64,000 bases of DNA from Paraphaeosphaeria minitans (lineage: Eukaryota; Ascomycota; Dothideomycetes; Pleosporales; Didymosphaeriaceae): NCBI GenBank assembly GCA_015832175.1, contig WJXW01000004.1:1736001-1800000 (forward strand). Direction: 5' to 3'. Under the pieces are notes generated by a model. The model ran no database searches. It worked only from the letters and a program-made list of their open reading frames with translations, and had not been told where the DNA came from. This document shows, piece after piece, positions 44,318 to 55,757 of the stretch. Both the position numbers and the translations under genes were made by a program. Within the stretch, counting starts at the first letter, position 1; each line of letters opens with the position of its first letter.

Positions 44318-44928
44318 AACGTTCACAGGAGTAAAAGTACACAAGTGCCCATGCCCTATCGAACAGAACAAGTTTCGGCACAAGAGCAGATGCGTTCATA
44401 TATGGTTCGACCCAGGGCTTAATGTAACCTTGCTGGTCTGAACATCCAATGTCGCATTTGAACATGTACGCGCCATCGGGTGATGGGTAACGACATCGCC
44501 TAGCACTGCAGCACGCACGACAAATATCTCCAATCAGGACACACCCTTTCTATTGCATTGTGCTGAAACTGAACCGCGTTCGTAGGTTGACGGCTCTGGT
44601 TAACATCTGCAGGGATTTGGAGAGGCAAGCGAGCCAAAGGAGGTTTAGCCAGACGACGATTGGCCGATTTACAATTGTGCCCCGTTATCGCGACGGACGG
44701 GTGCCGCGTACGTCAAATCATATGGGAGTGGCGTGCTTTGTCGGGACACGTACATATGCACTTGTGAACGCGGTGGTGCGGCAGTGCGGTGGGTCGCGGT
44801 CAAGTGAAGCTTTGCACGTAAGAGCGCACAACGTATGGGTTGCTAAGTCAAAGCTTCAAAATGATACCGTAATCGGGACAAGTGTTGATTCTTAGGATAT
44901 GGACTGATTTGTACCGCAGACATATAGG
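44318..44928. other. Intergenic region
   Basis: 611 bp holding the peptide-transporter promoter and the 3' UTR of the esterase gene. A TTATCG (CGATAA) near 44686 is a possible GATA site. No gene seen. Confidence 0.45.
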
Positions 44929-46070
44929 TCATGATATGCCGTAAGCCTTCTTCAATGACGACAGCACCATGTCGTTCCACATCTTGCCTCCCTCGCAAAT
45001 GTCGTCGAGGATCGCTGCTGTATGTGGCAGACCGGGCAGCATATGGTATTCGGCGTCGTTTCCTGCGGCCTTTAGCTTCTCGTAGTACGCATATCCCTCA
45101 TCTCTCAGTGGATCCAGCTCAGCCGTGACGACCAGCGCAGGCGCGAGATTCGCGAACGACGCAGCGTGGATAGGTGAAACTGCAGGATTCTCATTGGGGA
45201 TTAGCACTCATTGTCTAGCGGATCGAATTTGAATACCAGACTCACATTGTACGTGCTCATCTCTCGCGGTACGCCTAGATAATGTCGCGCGAAATACTCC
45301 ATGCGCTCCCCGCTCAACGTGACTGTGTCGTACATCTCGCGATAGCTCTCGTACGGCGCTTCTTGCTTCTTCACGCGGCCCTGCTCGTCGAAATGATCCA
45401 TGTCGCACACAGGCACGTGCAGCTGCTGCAACGCGATTGGAATCCCTGCGTCGCGTGCCCGCTGAGCTACAACGGCGCTGAGATGTCCGCCTGCGGATGG
45501 ACCGCCGACTGCAACACGCGACGTATCGAGGTTGAAGGGACCAGCCTGCGTCTTCACGATGTGCAGAAAGCCATCCCACGCGTCGTCTACCGGGGTAGGA
45601 AACGGATGCTCGGGCGCGCAGCGGTATTCAACATCGAAGACTACGGCGCCCGTGCCGTTGACAATGCGCTTGCAGTGCTCTGTGTCGGTGTCGATGTCGC
45701 CAAAGACCCACCCGCCTCCATGGTAGTTCACGTACACTGGCCGTCCTCGTTTGCCGTCGTCCCCAAACGCACCGTCTTTTGGCTCGTATACTCTGATCTT
45801 GATATGGTTCTTGCCTTCGTCCACAGGGCAATCGACGTCGCTTATCCGTCCAACATTCGTGTCGTCAGCAATTGCTTTGCCGAAGCTGGTGATGTAGTTG
45901 CGAGGATTAGCGCGGAAGTCAGCAATGGGAACCTGATGCGTGTGCAGGCGGCCAACGGCATATGCTTCATGATATCGCACGAACTCGGGGTCAAAGCGAG
46001 TGCGGAGATGGGGCGGGATTGAGTTTAGCGGCGGGCGGGAGAGCGCGGCGGGTTTGAGGTCTGAAGACAT
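44929..46070 (-). CDS. Alpha/beta hydrolase, hormone-sensitive lipase type
   Basis: Exons are 46070-45246 and 45189-44929 with a 56 bp phase-0 intron (GTGAGT donor, GCTAAT branch), giving 361 aa. The oxyanion motif HGGGW (VNYHGGGWVFGDID), the nucleophile elbow GGPSAGGH, the catalytic Asp in ELDPLRDEG and the His in GLPHTA are all present in order. The splice joins MSTYN to NPAVSPIHAASF, as in relatives. The protein lacks a signal peptide. Substrates of this family are short-chain esters or lactones; the exact one is unknown. The frame between the donor and acceptor stays open for a while, which would give a wrong C-terminus if unspliced. Confidence 0.9.
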
Positions 46071-47853
46071 GGTGAGTAATTGCCGAGAATTGCAGTGAAT
46101 TGGAGGAAAGGGGGAACGAGAATACGAGACATGGAGCTTTCAATACTTACCGGAGGAAGTCGCAGAGCACGACTGGCATGCCTCTTTCGAGTAAGCCGGA
46201 GGGTTGCAGTGGTGGTGGGGCGAGATGGATCAGGCGGGGCCGCAGTCATTCCTCTTGGCGCCGACACCCAGAGCAGCACCATCACAGCATCTCTAGACGT
46301 CTTCAAACGTCCCTAGCCGCCTCCGATGTTTCTTCCGCTTCAAAGGTTGAGTCGCACCCGCCCTTCGCGCGCCATCTTACAGGGAGGCCACCATGTCTTT
46401 TTGTCGGCTTTCGAGCTCCGTAGCATACCGTACCTACCTACCTAGATCAGGCTCGACCAAGTCAAGGTATCCAAGATCGATAGGACTGGTATACTGTAGT
46501 GTGCCCAGTCTCAAGGCACAGGCGCGTGGGGTGAGATTCGAACTATTGCACTGTCGCTCGGAGCTGTACCCGCTGTCCGCCGTGATGGGTCTGCCTTATC
46601 ATTCCAATGTCGAAGCCCACGTACGCGTCCATGAGATGCTGAATATCTGAGCCAATCCCGAAGCAGCGTCTCGCTTCCTTGAACTCTGTCACTCCAGCCA
46701 TGATCATGCTGCCCAAGCCAAAGGCTAGAGAAAGCTTGTGGTTAACACCTAGAAGCGCGAGAAGCGAACAAACTTAAATGGATATTGCGATAATGAAGTA
46801 CAGTTACAGCACATCCAATCACTGGTCTCGATTCCAAGCCTTTCCAATAGGACTAGCATGGAATCAAGGCCATCGCCCTCGGCCTCCTTCACATCTTCGT
46901 CCAGGGTCCATGAGATATCGAAGGTAGCTCTGTCTGGAATTAAAAGCTTGCAAAGTGTGACACTCCCCTTTGATATGATCTGGATGGGCCGCTCCTTGGG
47001 CACGGATAGAGGACGAGTATGGATGTGTGTAGCGGCAGATCACGTTTAGCTCCGGTCGCTGGGCTCAGATGACGTTAACAAGTGCCACGATCACTGATGA
47101 TATATGTGTAGTCCCCAAAACCCTATGGTACATCACATAATCATCTATGTGCATCTGAGGCGGGCCACTCACTGGGGTGAAATATTTACTTTTGCCAAGT
47201 CCTCACGAACACGAAGTGACAGTGTAGGTAAGGTGAGGAGTTGTATGTGAAAGATGTACTCTCGAAATAATCCTATACGTTTAAAAACTAATGTCGGTGC
47301 CGATGCGACCTCCTTGCCGCTCGCGAGAAGCGGCGTTTTCACTTCGATCAGCCTTCAACTAGGGAAAGCTTACAGACACCGCAGTGGGATCTCGTTCTAC
47401 CATGCTGCGACAACGTGCTTGACACACATCGATCTTTCTTGCGAGATGCGCATCTCCGCTGCGTTCAGGCTTCCTACCGCGGATATCGGCACCTTTGCCA
47501 CCACTTGCCAGACACGAACCCAGTTGAATTCCTCCCCGCGCTTGTAGATAACCCAGCCGTCCATCGTGCATCTTCTGGGGAAGAACAGTCCCTAGCGCGT
47601 CGATGGATCGAATTTACCCACGTCGCAACTGGGATGCTTATCACGATATCTTGTAGTAGGTACCGTAGCTTATCTTATCCCGTGCGGCAGGGATCGGCAA
47701 CTGGCAGCCGACGGTGAAAGTGATGCATTGCACGACTCTGACATCGCAACCAGGAAAAGAATAAAGATACGAAGGCCCTGCAGTGAAAATGCGCCGCCCA
47801 TACCACTGCCACGGACTTGGGATTGAAGAGATTGGCTTTGGTCGCTGATCAGG
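46071..47853. other. Gene-poor stretch with one weak frame
   Basis: 1.8 kb. The only frame with protein-like composition is on the minus strand, 46749-47045 (KERPIQIISKGSVTLCKLL, LDEDVKEAEGDGLDSMLVLL). It has no in-frame ATG at its start, so it may be an exon or a remnant. I do not recognise it. Confidence 0.4.
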
Positions 47854-49696
47854 ATGCCCACGTTCAAGCGACCGCATCTGAAGGTCGACCAACCAGGATC
47901 TGCCTTTGCAGACGGAAACCAGCGGTGGTGAGTGACTTTACAATGCTTCTGATATTAGACGTCGAACTTTGCCGCAAGATAGCGCATGGCATTATCGCCT
48001 GGCCGTTACCTACCTCCGTTCGCGACTTCGCCCTTCTCCAAATCAGCTGACTTTTCCGCAGGACAAACAAAGATCTCGACCCAGTTCCGCGACATGCCCG
48101 AAAATGGGGTGTAGTCTCCTTCATTGCCTACTGGGTTTCCGACGCCTTCAACGCGGCGACGTGGCAATTTGCCGCGGGTATCATCTCCGTCGGACTGGGC
48201 TGGCGAGAAGCGATTGGCATCGTTGCGCTCGCGTTCTTCATTGTGAGCTTCGCCATTCCCGGTGCTCGCGAGAGCCAGTTGGGGCTTTTGGGGTAGTTAC
48301 GTTGCGATTGTTAGCAGGGCCATACTTGCCATCTTCTGGTTTACGATCCAGACTATGAACGGAGGCAATACCGTGAGGGTTATGCTGGGTAAGTCAAGTT
48401 TGCTTTGAAAGTTAGGCCGACGATGAAAAACAAAAACTGACCATATAATCGCAGGCGCCATCTGGCCAAGCTTCTTGACTTTGGAGAACCACATCCCCGA
48501 GAGCCAGGGTATCGATACGAAATCCATGATCTCATTCTTTCTCTTCTGGCTCATACAAGTTCCGTTTCTGGTCATGCACCCGAACAACCTGCGGTGGCTG
48601 TTCATGGTAAAGAGTGTCGTGGTACCGATAGCCTGGATCGCGATACTCGTCTGGGCATTCGTAGCGACGGACGGTGGAGGTCATTTATTCGAAGAGAAAA
48701 GTAAGATTCAAGGGAGTGCATACAGTTGGGCATTTCTCAGCAGCTTGACAAGTGTCATTGGGAACTATGCAACACTGAGCGTTAACCAGGTATGTCCCTC
48801 CGCTGCTGAATCGAAGGTGTATGCTAACAGAACGACAGGCTGACTTCTCGAGCTACTCAAGAGTGAGTGTGAAGTGGCAGATTGTATACGTGCCCTTCTT
48901 ACCCATTATCTTCACCTTCATCTCCTTCATTGGCATCGCGTCCGCGTCCGCCGGAGCCGAACGCTACGGTATTCTAGAATGGGACCCAATGGCTCTCGTT
49001 TCGCACTGGCCATCTCGCTCCTGCCGCTTCTTCGCCGCCTTCTCTTTCGCACTCGCAGCGCTTGGCGTCAACATCTCCGCGAACTCCCTTTCTGCAGCGA
49101 ATGACCTCACTGCGCTCTTCCCGCAATACGTCAATATCCGTCGCGGACAGCTCCTCTGTGCGTTCCTCGCATGGGCACTCGTCCCCTGGAAGATCCTCGC
49201 GTCTGCGGGCTCCTTCTTAAACTTCATGTCCGCATATGCTGTGTTTCTTGGTCCCATCGCCGCCATCATGGTTTTCGACTTCTATGTGATTCATCGCCGC
49301 CGGTATGACACGTTGGCATTGTACCAGCCACATGGCATCTACTGCTACTGGCATGGCGTCAACTGGCGTGCGGTCCTGGCGTTCTTGGTCGGCGTCATCC
49401 CGAACATGCCGGGCTTCATCAACTCAATCAACCCTAACATCGACGTCGGAGTTGGCAGCCGGCCATACACTTTTGGGTGGCTGTTGGGCTTTGTGGGCAC
49501 GAGTATCGTGTACGTGGGACTCAGTAAGGCATGGGCACCGAGGGAGACGCTGATTGAGAGGTCCGTGGGGCCAGATGAGATCTACGATGTGCGAGGCGTG
49601 GACGATGGGATCAGTATTGGGAGTGGGAGCGGGGAGGAGGGGCTCCAGACTGCGGAGAAAGGGGGGTGGAAGGGCAAGTTGGAGAGGATACTGTAA
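47854..49696 (+). pseudogene. NCS1 family permease (uracil/allantoin type), frameshifted
   Basis: Exons are 47854-47927, 48062-48388, 48455-48789 and 48839-49696. The first splice creates FADGNQRWTNKDLDPVPRHA, typical of fungal NCS1 permeases. Exon 2 reads VSFIAYWVSDAFNAATWQFA and GLGWREAIGIVALAFFIV in one frame. The expected PFPVLARASWGFWGSYVAI follows immediately in another frame. Compared with relatives, about 16 residues of helix 2/loop are missing and the frame moves, near 48240-48258; no GT-AG intron fits. The rest is intact: TIQTMNGGNTVRVMLG, NHIPESQGIDTKSMISFF, ADFSSYSRVSVKWQI and SANSLSAANDLTALFPQY. It would be a 12-helix importer of purine- or pyrimidine-related compounds. A sequence or assembly error is the alternative to a dead allele. 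Confidence 0.75.
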
Positions 49697-50181
49697 GCGG
49701 ACGTTACGAACAATCTGCGGTATCGACGGGTAGATGTAGAAAGGCACGATACCTAGAATCAGCCATCAGTAAATCAGCCTTCATCAAATCAGCCCTCATG
49801 AAATCAGCCATTAGTGAATGCAGTACAATCGTAGATGCCAATTGCATGGGATAGCTTTTATCGCATAAAACATAGTAATTAATCGGAAGACATAACCTCA
49901 CCAACAAACGTGAGAGGTAGGCATAATGCAAGAGGAGGCATTGGAGGATATACCCATCGAAGACTATGTAGGCTTAATCGACATCTACAGAAGCAAAGAG
50001 TTGGCTCTCGACACGTAGTCTCTTTGGTAGTTAGGTTTCAGAACATGCTCGAGCCTCACTACTTCCGAGCTTCAATGCAGTATGATCATGGGTACGCATT
50101 GTCAAAAACATAATAGCATATACTGCAACGGGTACTTCGTGCGTCCATAATTACACAAGATCTCATATCAGTACGGTGAGA
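49697..50181. other. Convergent intergenic region
   Basis: 485 bp between convergent 3' ends, containing the 15 bp minisatellite listed separately. No gene. Confidence 0.5.
49757..49816 (+). repeat. 15 bp minisatellite, four copies
   Basis: Four consecutive units of AATCAGCCNTNANNN, each starting AATCAGCC, just after the NCS1 gene stop and probably in its 3' UTR. A fifth unit decays to AATGCAG. Confidence 0.85.
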
Positions 50182-52397
50182 TCAAGGCAGCGCAAGAAGA
50201 ACCTTGCGCAACCTGCCGTAATCAGCCGATCCCAGTCCCGAAACCGGGTCCCATCCCTTCTTAGCCGGGAATCCGATGGTGCCGCAACCAGGGTTTGAAC
50301 CCGTGGTGACATCGTTGAAAGCCTTGGGGTTGGCATAGAGCACCGGGTTCACAAACCCAACAGTTCTCTTGCCCTTCTCCAGCCGTTCCTCGTTGATGCG
50401 CGTGAGTATGGACGCGAACAGCGGGGCAGAGGCAGAAGTGCCTCCGATGAGGAGTGGGCGAGATTGGCCGACGATAGCAATCTTATCACCAAGGGCAGAA
50501 ATGTCCGGGTAGCCGCGGCCGGCACGGTTGTAGATGCCGCCGTTGGCATTGAAGCTGGCGTTGTTGACGGTCTCGTAGAAGGGGTAGTTGACGGGCTTCT
50601 GCGCGAGGTATCCTGTTACAGAGAGCATCTGCCACGGAGCCTCGAGGTCGCGGCCGTAGATGTTGGAGAAACCTCCACCGGAGCCGAAACGAGTGGTAGG
50701 AACCTCGTTGCCAGGCTGAAACGAGGTGGTGTTCTGGATGACAGTGGAGCCCACGGCGGTCACTGTAGATGGTCAATATTCTGGAGGATATGTTGTGGAA
50801 ATGAGCAATGACTCACCATATGGGCACGTGGCAGGGAACTGAGGTGCGAAGACAGTGTTGTCTTTTCCGAGGCAGTTGCCAGGAGTAGGATCGCCTCCGC
50901 GTCCCTCGACACCGGAGTCACCAGAAGAATTAATGACACTGACACCCTGCAGGCCAAGCTTCATGATCTCAGTGCATTGACGACGCTGGTAACTGATGGG
51001 AAGGTCCGCTTCGGCACCACCGTAACTGATGGAGATTACGGGCGTGGGCTTGTGGACTCCGCATTGCAACTTACCTTTGTAAGCACCGGGCGCGTTGCTG
51101 AGATCCGGATAGGCTGGATCCAACGGAGAGTTGCCCTTCTCGCCAAATGCGCTGAAGGAGCAGTAGCTTCCGTCGATCGCGTCGAAAAAATTGTTCAAGA
51201 ATCCTTGGAGCGTGTAATTCTTCTCGTAGACAGGGTCGTCAGTCTGGAAGAGAACCGAGTTCTGGGGGTAGATGATCGGGTACGAGATCTGGAAGTCGAG
51301 TGCGGATTCGAGGCCAGCCACTGCAGGAGGGACGGGGGCAACTGCTCCATCGATGAAATCCAATTCTGGTTGTGTGCCGTTCTTGATGTATGGCGCAAAA
51401 AGCGTGAAGAATGCATCCAGATCCTCCTGCGAAAAGACATCATTCAGGTCCTCGAAGATTCCAAGTTCATTTCCGGGCGTTGCTTTGGTGCTCTTAGGGA
51501 TGTTGTACAAGGCTATATGACTTAGCGAATCGTGTTAGAGAGGTTTCAATGAACGACTCACCCGCAATGCAAGGAGGGGTTACGACGTTGTTGCAGTTGG
51601 TCAAGTTAGCTTCCGCAACCGCAGCAAGTGTATGGAGCTCGAGTTTGTTGCCGTCCACATTCGTAGGCATGGGCATAGTAAGAATAGGTCGCTTGAATTT
51701 CATGGCGCCTTCGGCTCTCTTCTTTAGGAGAGCTTTAGGCGCAGGGAGACCAGAGTACGTGGTAAGCTTCACACCGGGAGTGATATAGTCGATGTGCTTT
51801 TGGATCGCAGCCGGGACATGGTATCTACTAAGTCAGATGATGGACATGACTGGCTTCTGAATTGAATCACTCACTCATCGCAAGCAATGTTGGTCTTGCC
51901 AGTTGCGGTATGCTCGTAGGCATGATACTTCGTCTGGAATATCTTCTCCGCCTCAGCTGCCGTAGCATCGAATTGCAGCCATTGCTTGTTGGCGGATAGT
52001 CCTATGTTGTCGGAAGCAATGCCTGCTTCCTCAAGCCAGGCCTGAACTGCAGCGACAGCATCCGCAGAAGGAGCGAAGAAATCGACGACTTCTGCAGATG
52101 TCCAGTGCAGGCCGTACTTGGGCGACTCAGGATGTGATCTATGCAAGTTAGTGAAGCACGATATACACATCAGAAAGCGCGATCTCACATGTCGATCAGA
52201 GCTCTTCGGCCCGCATCGACATTCCTCTGCGTCAGGCCGACACGCATTGGCAGGATTGTTCGATCATCGATAGTTCCCACTTTCTGCCAGGATGCGACTG
52301 ACGTCGAACGAGATTCGTGAAGAACACGGTGCGATGCTGGTGCAGCAGGAACACCGGTCAGGGCGGCCGTAAGGACAACAAGGCTCTTGAACAGCAT
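50182..52397 (-). CDS. Secreted sedolisin, tripeptidyl-peptidase (S53)
   Basis: Five exons: 52397-52189, 52138-51875, 51824-51562, 51512-50817 and 50762-50182; 670 aa. A signal peptide (MLFKSLVVLTAALTGVPAA) is followed by a pro-kumamolisin domain (ISHPESPKYGLHWTSAEVVD, QWLQFDATAAEAEKIF, CDEYHVPAAIQKHIDYITPG). The peptidase domain has the catalytic Glu and Asp in GLESALDFQ (about 314 and 318), the oxyanion Asp in NSSGDSGVEG and the nucleophile Ser in GGTSASAP (about 587). The C-terminal calcium site region is GWDPVSGLGSADYG. Splice phases agree at all four junctions. Such enzymes release tripeptides from protein N-termini at acid pH outside the cell; the POT transporter nearby could import the products. 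Confidence 0.93.
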
Positions 52398-53739
52398 CTT
52401 GACTTTGGCAAAGCGAGCGAGTGCTGCGAAGACCTGGTGAGCGGCGCTCTCTCGGTATTTGTGGTAGCGGCATTATGATGGCGTTCGGTCGCGTCGACGT
52501 GCGAGCAACACTGTCGCTCACAAAGGAAGGTGGCTCGCACATCGATGATGCAAACGAGTGTTGCTAGAATGCGAGAGTGCTAGCAATACGAGGTGTCTGC
52601 CGGGAGTCTGATACAGTCCTTCCTCATGCGGGCTAAGTAAAGTGTATCTCATTGGACAAGAGAGCGATATCTACGTTATCGCTAGCGGCAGAGGGGCCGC
52701 GGGGACTGTTCCTCTTCTTTAACCGTGTCTTGATGAGTCTTGAGAGGTCTTCGCGTTGCTTGACGAAGCTTAGTTGCCATGTGGGATTAGACTTAGATAT
52801 TCGCGTGCGGCCAGACCAGCGGCCGGGTTCCCGTCATTATCGATCGGCGTTTTTGATCAAGACGATCAGGTCCGAGATTGCAGTGAGCTCCGATGATAGT
52901 GACTAACCTCTCGTTCTTGAAAACAGCGGTATAACGTTTGGACAACTGACCAATACCGGTTTGCGGCTAGAGTGCGTTATCATCAAGACTACGAACGAAA
53001 CGAAACACCTGGAAATTGATTCGGCGTTTCTATGATCTTGCTCAAGGAGAGGATTCCCAGCGCGCTACGTACCCCTGAGGGAGTGTGATTTAGCATGCGA
53101 GGCTAACCTCATCGGGATTGGTGACAGGCGCTACTTCCCGCGGCGTTGGCGATCGCATGGCTGCTAATCGCATGGCTGCTATCTCAGCCTCGATACCGCA
53201 CCTCTGTATTCAAGGTACACATGGTAGAAAATTGCCTGCTCGGTGCTGTTGAGATAGGCTATCAAAATACCCAAATATATTTCCCTTTGCAGACGCACTT
53301 TTGGCGCACTTCATGTGTTGCTTGTATGATACTGAGCTTTCGTGGGCGTGTTCGAATTGAGTCACGAGTCCGTTTTTCGCGTTGATGTGGCAAGCGGGTC
53401 GCGCGAAAGCTACCTTGCGCGGTCTTTAACAGTGACAGCAATTCCATCAAGAGAGAATCACACGCTCGCCTATGGCCTGGCATTCCATTGGGGCTGGATG
53501 AAGTGACGATGCCGCCACGTGCTGCAGAGGCTGAAGGGTTGACGGTTGAGGCACCCCGAGCCCCACTATCTCCGAAAAAGCAGGGTTATCTCCACTGCGC
53601 TAAGAGATAGCCCGCCCACATTGCACCACTTACGCACAACGCGAGTCGCATCACTCACATCTTTGATGATTCTTTGAGTGTACTCTCGCTACAATCGCTT
53701 CCTGCAAGTTCAGCTTTCTTTGTTTCCGATCCATCCATA
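52398..53739. promoter_or_regulatory. Divergent intergenic region, sedolisin / AlaX
   Basis: 1.34 kb between divergent starts. It includes GATA-type motifs near 53175-53260 (CTATCT, AGATAG) and a 15 bp direct duplication of ATCGCATGGCTGCTA near 53150-53180. Nothing coding is recognised. The motifs could serve nitrogen control of the protease, but that is conjecture. Confidence 0.4.
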
Positions 53740-55068
53740 ATGGCAGTCGATGTGGTTCAAAGAAGCATCGTCGGTGCATTGTCATGCCAGAAAGACTCTT
53801 ATCTGAAGACGCTGGAAACCGAAGTCATCTCATGCGAGGAGTATACACAGCCAAGGGACGATCGGAAATCCAAAAGCAAGGAACCTGTACATGCTTCGAA
53901 TGTTCAAAGCGACAAAGGAACCGCTGCAACGCGGACATGGATGATCGAGTTTGCTGATTCTATACTCTTCCCAGAGGGTGGTGGACAGTTCACCGACCAT
54001 GGTCTCATCACACCTCTCGGCGTCGAGAAACCCGTGGAAATACCAATCAAAAACATCCAAAGACATGGCTTGAGGTGTGTTCATTCTTCACCAGCTCCTT
54101 TAGAGGTCGGCACAAGAGTGAGACAGACAGTGAATTACTCACGAAGATGGGATCTCATGCAGCAGCATACTGGACAGCATCTACTATCCGCTATCATGGA
54201 TAGCATGGATCTACCCACGCTTGGCTGGAGCATGGGACAACCAGGGGAGATGAATTACGTCGAACTTCCGCGCAAACCTACAGAGGAAGAGTTCAGCAAC
54301 ATCCAACTGAGATGCAATTCCACAGTGCGCGAGAACCTGCCTATCACAGTCGAGACACCGAAAGGGAAGCAATCTTCAAGTCTACCAAAGGACTATAATG
54401 GGGAGGAGGGTGTGATACGGTTTATCAAGATTGGTGAGCTAGACTACAATGCTTGCTGTGGAACACATCTCAAGCAGACATCACACATCGGCGTTGTTCT
54501 CCTCCATCATACCCAATCCATTAGGGGAACAAATTGTCGATTATTCTTCACTGCCGGCGACCGTGCTGTGAAGCTGGCCACGAGTTCGATCAATGGACTA
54601 CGTGATATTGGCATCTCGCTTTCAACCAGTGCATCCCCCAAAGACATCGCAGAAAGTGTCCAGAAAATCAATGACCAAGTCTCGGAAGGCAGAAAGAAAG
54701 AAAAGCGGATGGCCACAGAGCTTGCGAAATACCAGGCTCAACAGATCAAGAAATTGCTCCAGAGTTCTCTCGGTGCTTTTCTACACCGACCTGATGACGG
54801 CGTGGATTTTGTCAACCATGTTCTCATCGAGTTGGATGATACACTTAAGCAGGATGGAGTCATCATGATATGCACTGGCGACGTCAAATCTACTGGCACG
54901 ATCCTGGTACAAGGGAGGGAAGATCTAGTGTCATCGTTGTCAGCCAAAGTCAAAGAAATAGTGAAGGCAGCGAAGGGAGGTGGTAAGGGGAGGAAATGGC
55001 AAGGCAAAGTCACAGAGTGGGGAAGAGGTGAAGTTGAGGGATTGGAGAGTGCCGTGGATGAATTGTGA
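53740..55068 (+). CDS. Alanyl-tRNA editing protein, AlaX/AARSD1 type
   Basis: Intronless 442 aa protein. Stand-alone editing domain related to that of alanyl-tRNA synthetase, which deacylates mischarged Ser- or Gly-tRNA-Ala. Metal ligands are visible as HTGQH (in MQQHTGQHLLSA) and CCGTH (in YNACCGTHLKQT). FADSILFPEGGGQFTDHG is the family's N-terminal beta-barrel motif and RLFFTAGDRAV follows the second ligand set. A coiled-coil and C-terminal domain with a Gly/Lys-rich loop close the protein. There is no aminoacylation domain, so this is the free-standing form. The start at MAVDVVQRSI fits better than an in-frame ATG 22 codons upstream. Confidence 0.9.
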   Translation: MAVDVVQRSIVGALSCQKDSYLKTLETEVISCEEYTQPRDDRKSKSKEPVHASNVQSDKGTAATRTWMIEFADSILFPEGGGQFTDHGLITPLGVEKPVEIPIKNIQRHGLRCVHSSPAPLEVGTRVRQTVNYSRRWDLMQQHTGQHLLSAIMDSMDLPTLGWSMGQPGEMNYVELPRKPTEEEFSNIQLRCNSTVRENLPITVETPKGKQSSSLPKDYNGEEGVIRFIKIGELDYNACCGTHLKQTSHIGVVLLHHTQSIRGTNCRLFFTAGDRAVKLATSSINGLRDIGISLSTSASPKDIAESVQKINDQVSEGRKKEKRMATELAKYQAQQIKKLLQSSLGAFLHRPDDGVDFVNHVLIELDDTLKQDGVIMICTGDVKSTGTILVQGREDLVSSLSAKVKEIVKAAKGGGKGRKWQGKVTEWGRGEVEGLESAVDEL

Positions 55069-55757
55069 TCGCAAGCGATCTCATCAACTCACAAGTGAGC
55101 AACCTTTCTGCTAAGATGACAACCATGATCTGCGTCGAAACCGGCCCCCAATTGTCCTGGCATTTTGATGACGCAGCCCCAAAAACCTTGAACATCTTGA
55201 TCATACCTCGCAGAACTTCCCAGCTGCATACAAAGAAGCCATCCTGATCGCTCCACCTCGCTTGCATAGTGCTATTCTTGGACCATGGTGGTCCACCCAA
55301 CTAGAAATTTCAAGCTCTCCACAGATTTGAGGTGGCGCATCATCGATGAGCTACAGTCACTTTGAATTTGCCTAGATCTGAAGACATTCCGCAGAACGCT
55401 TAGCGATAGTATGCCATCGTTATGGATATAAAAAATACAGAGTTGCCTCGGATATCGATCCTGCTCTTGTTGCAGCATTGCTTAGAAGTGCTTGTGGAAT
55501 AGGCGACCATATCCCAGCTTAGTCCGCCCTTTCTCTGTATGCTCCTGGGATGATTGTCTCACGATAGCACAAGTCTATACGATCGATTGAAATTTGGTGC
55601 CATCGTTATTCTTACTTTCGAGGGGTTCAACGACGAGCGGCCGACCGTGCAATCTTCGCGTCCCAATCAAACGATTCGATAACTCGAATTTCACTCTAGG
55701 GAACTGAGCGAATACGTTTTTTTATTTGCGAAGATGGAGTCTACAAGACATTGATCA
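55069..55757. other. Intergenic region
   Basis: 689 bp with no supported gene; 3' UTR of the AlaX gene and sequence upstream of the pseudogene. Confidence 0.5.

Noticed and set aside
46518..46600. A GATTCGAACT string resembling a tRNA T-loop on the minus strand
   Set aside because: The flanking bases do not pair as a T-stem, and no acceptor, D-arm or anticodon stem can be drawn.
48240..48300. An intron to explain the NCS1 frame change
   Set aside because: The GTGAGC donor after FFI is phase 0 and no AG downstream gives a matching phase; the missing conserved residues also point to a deletion.
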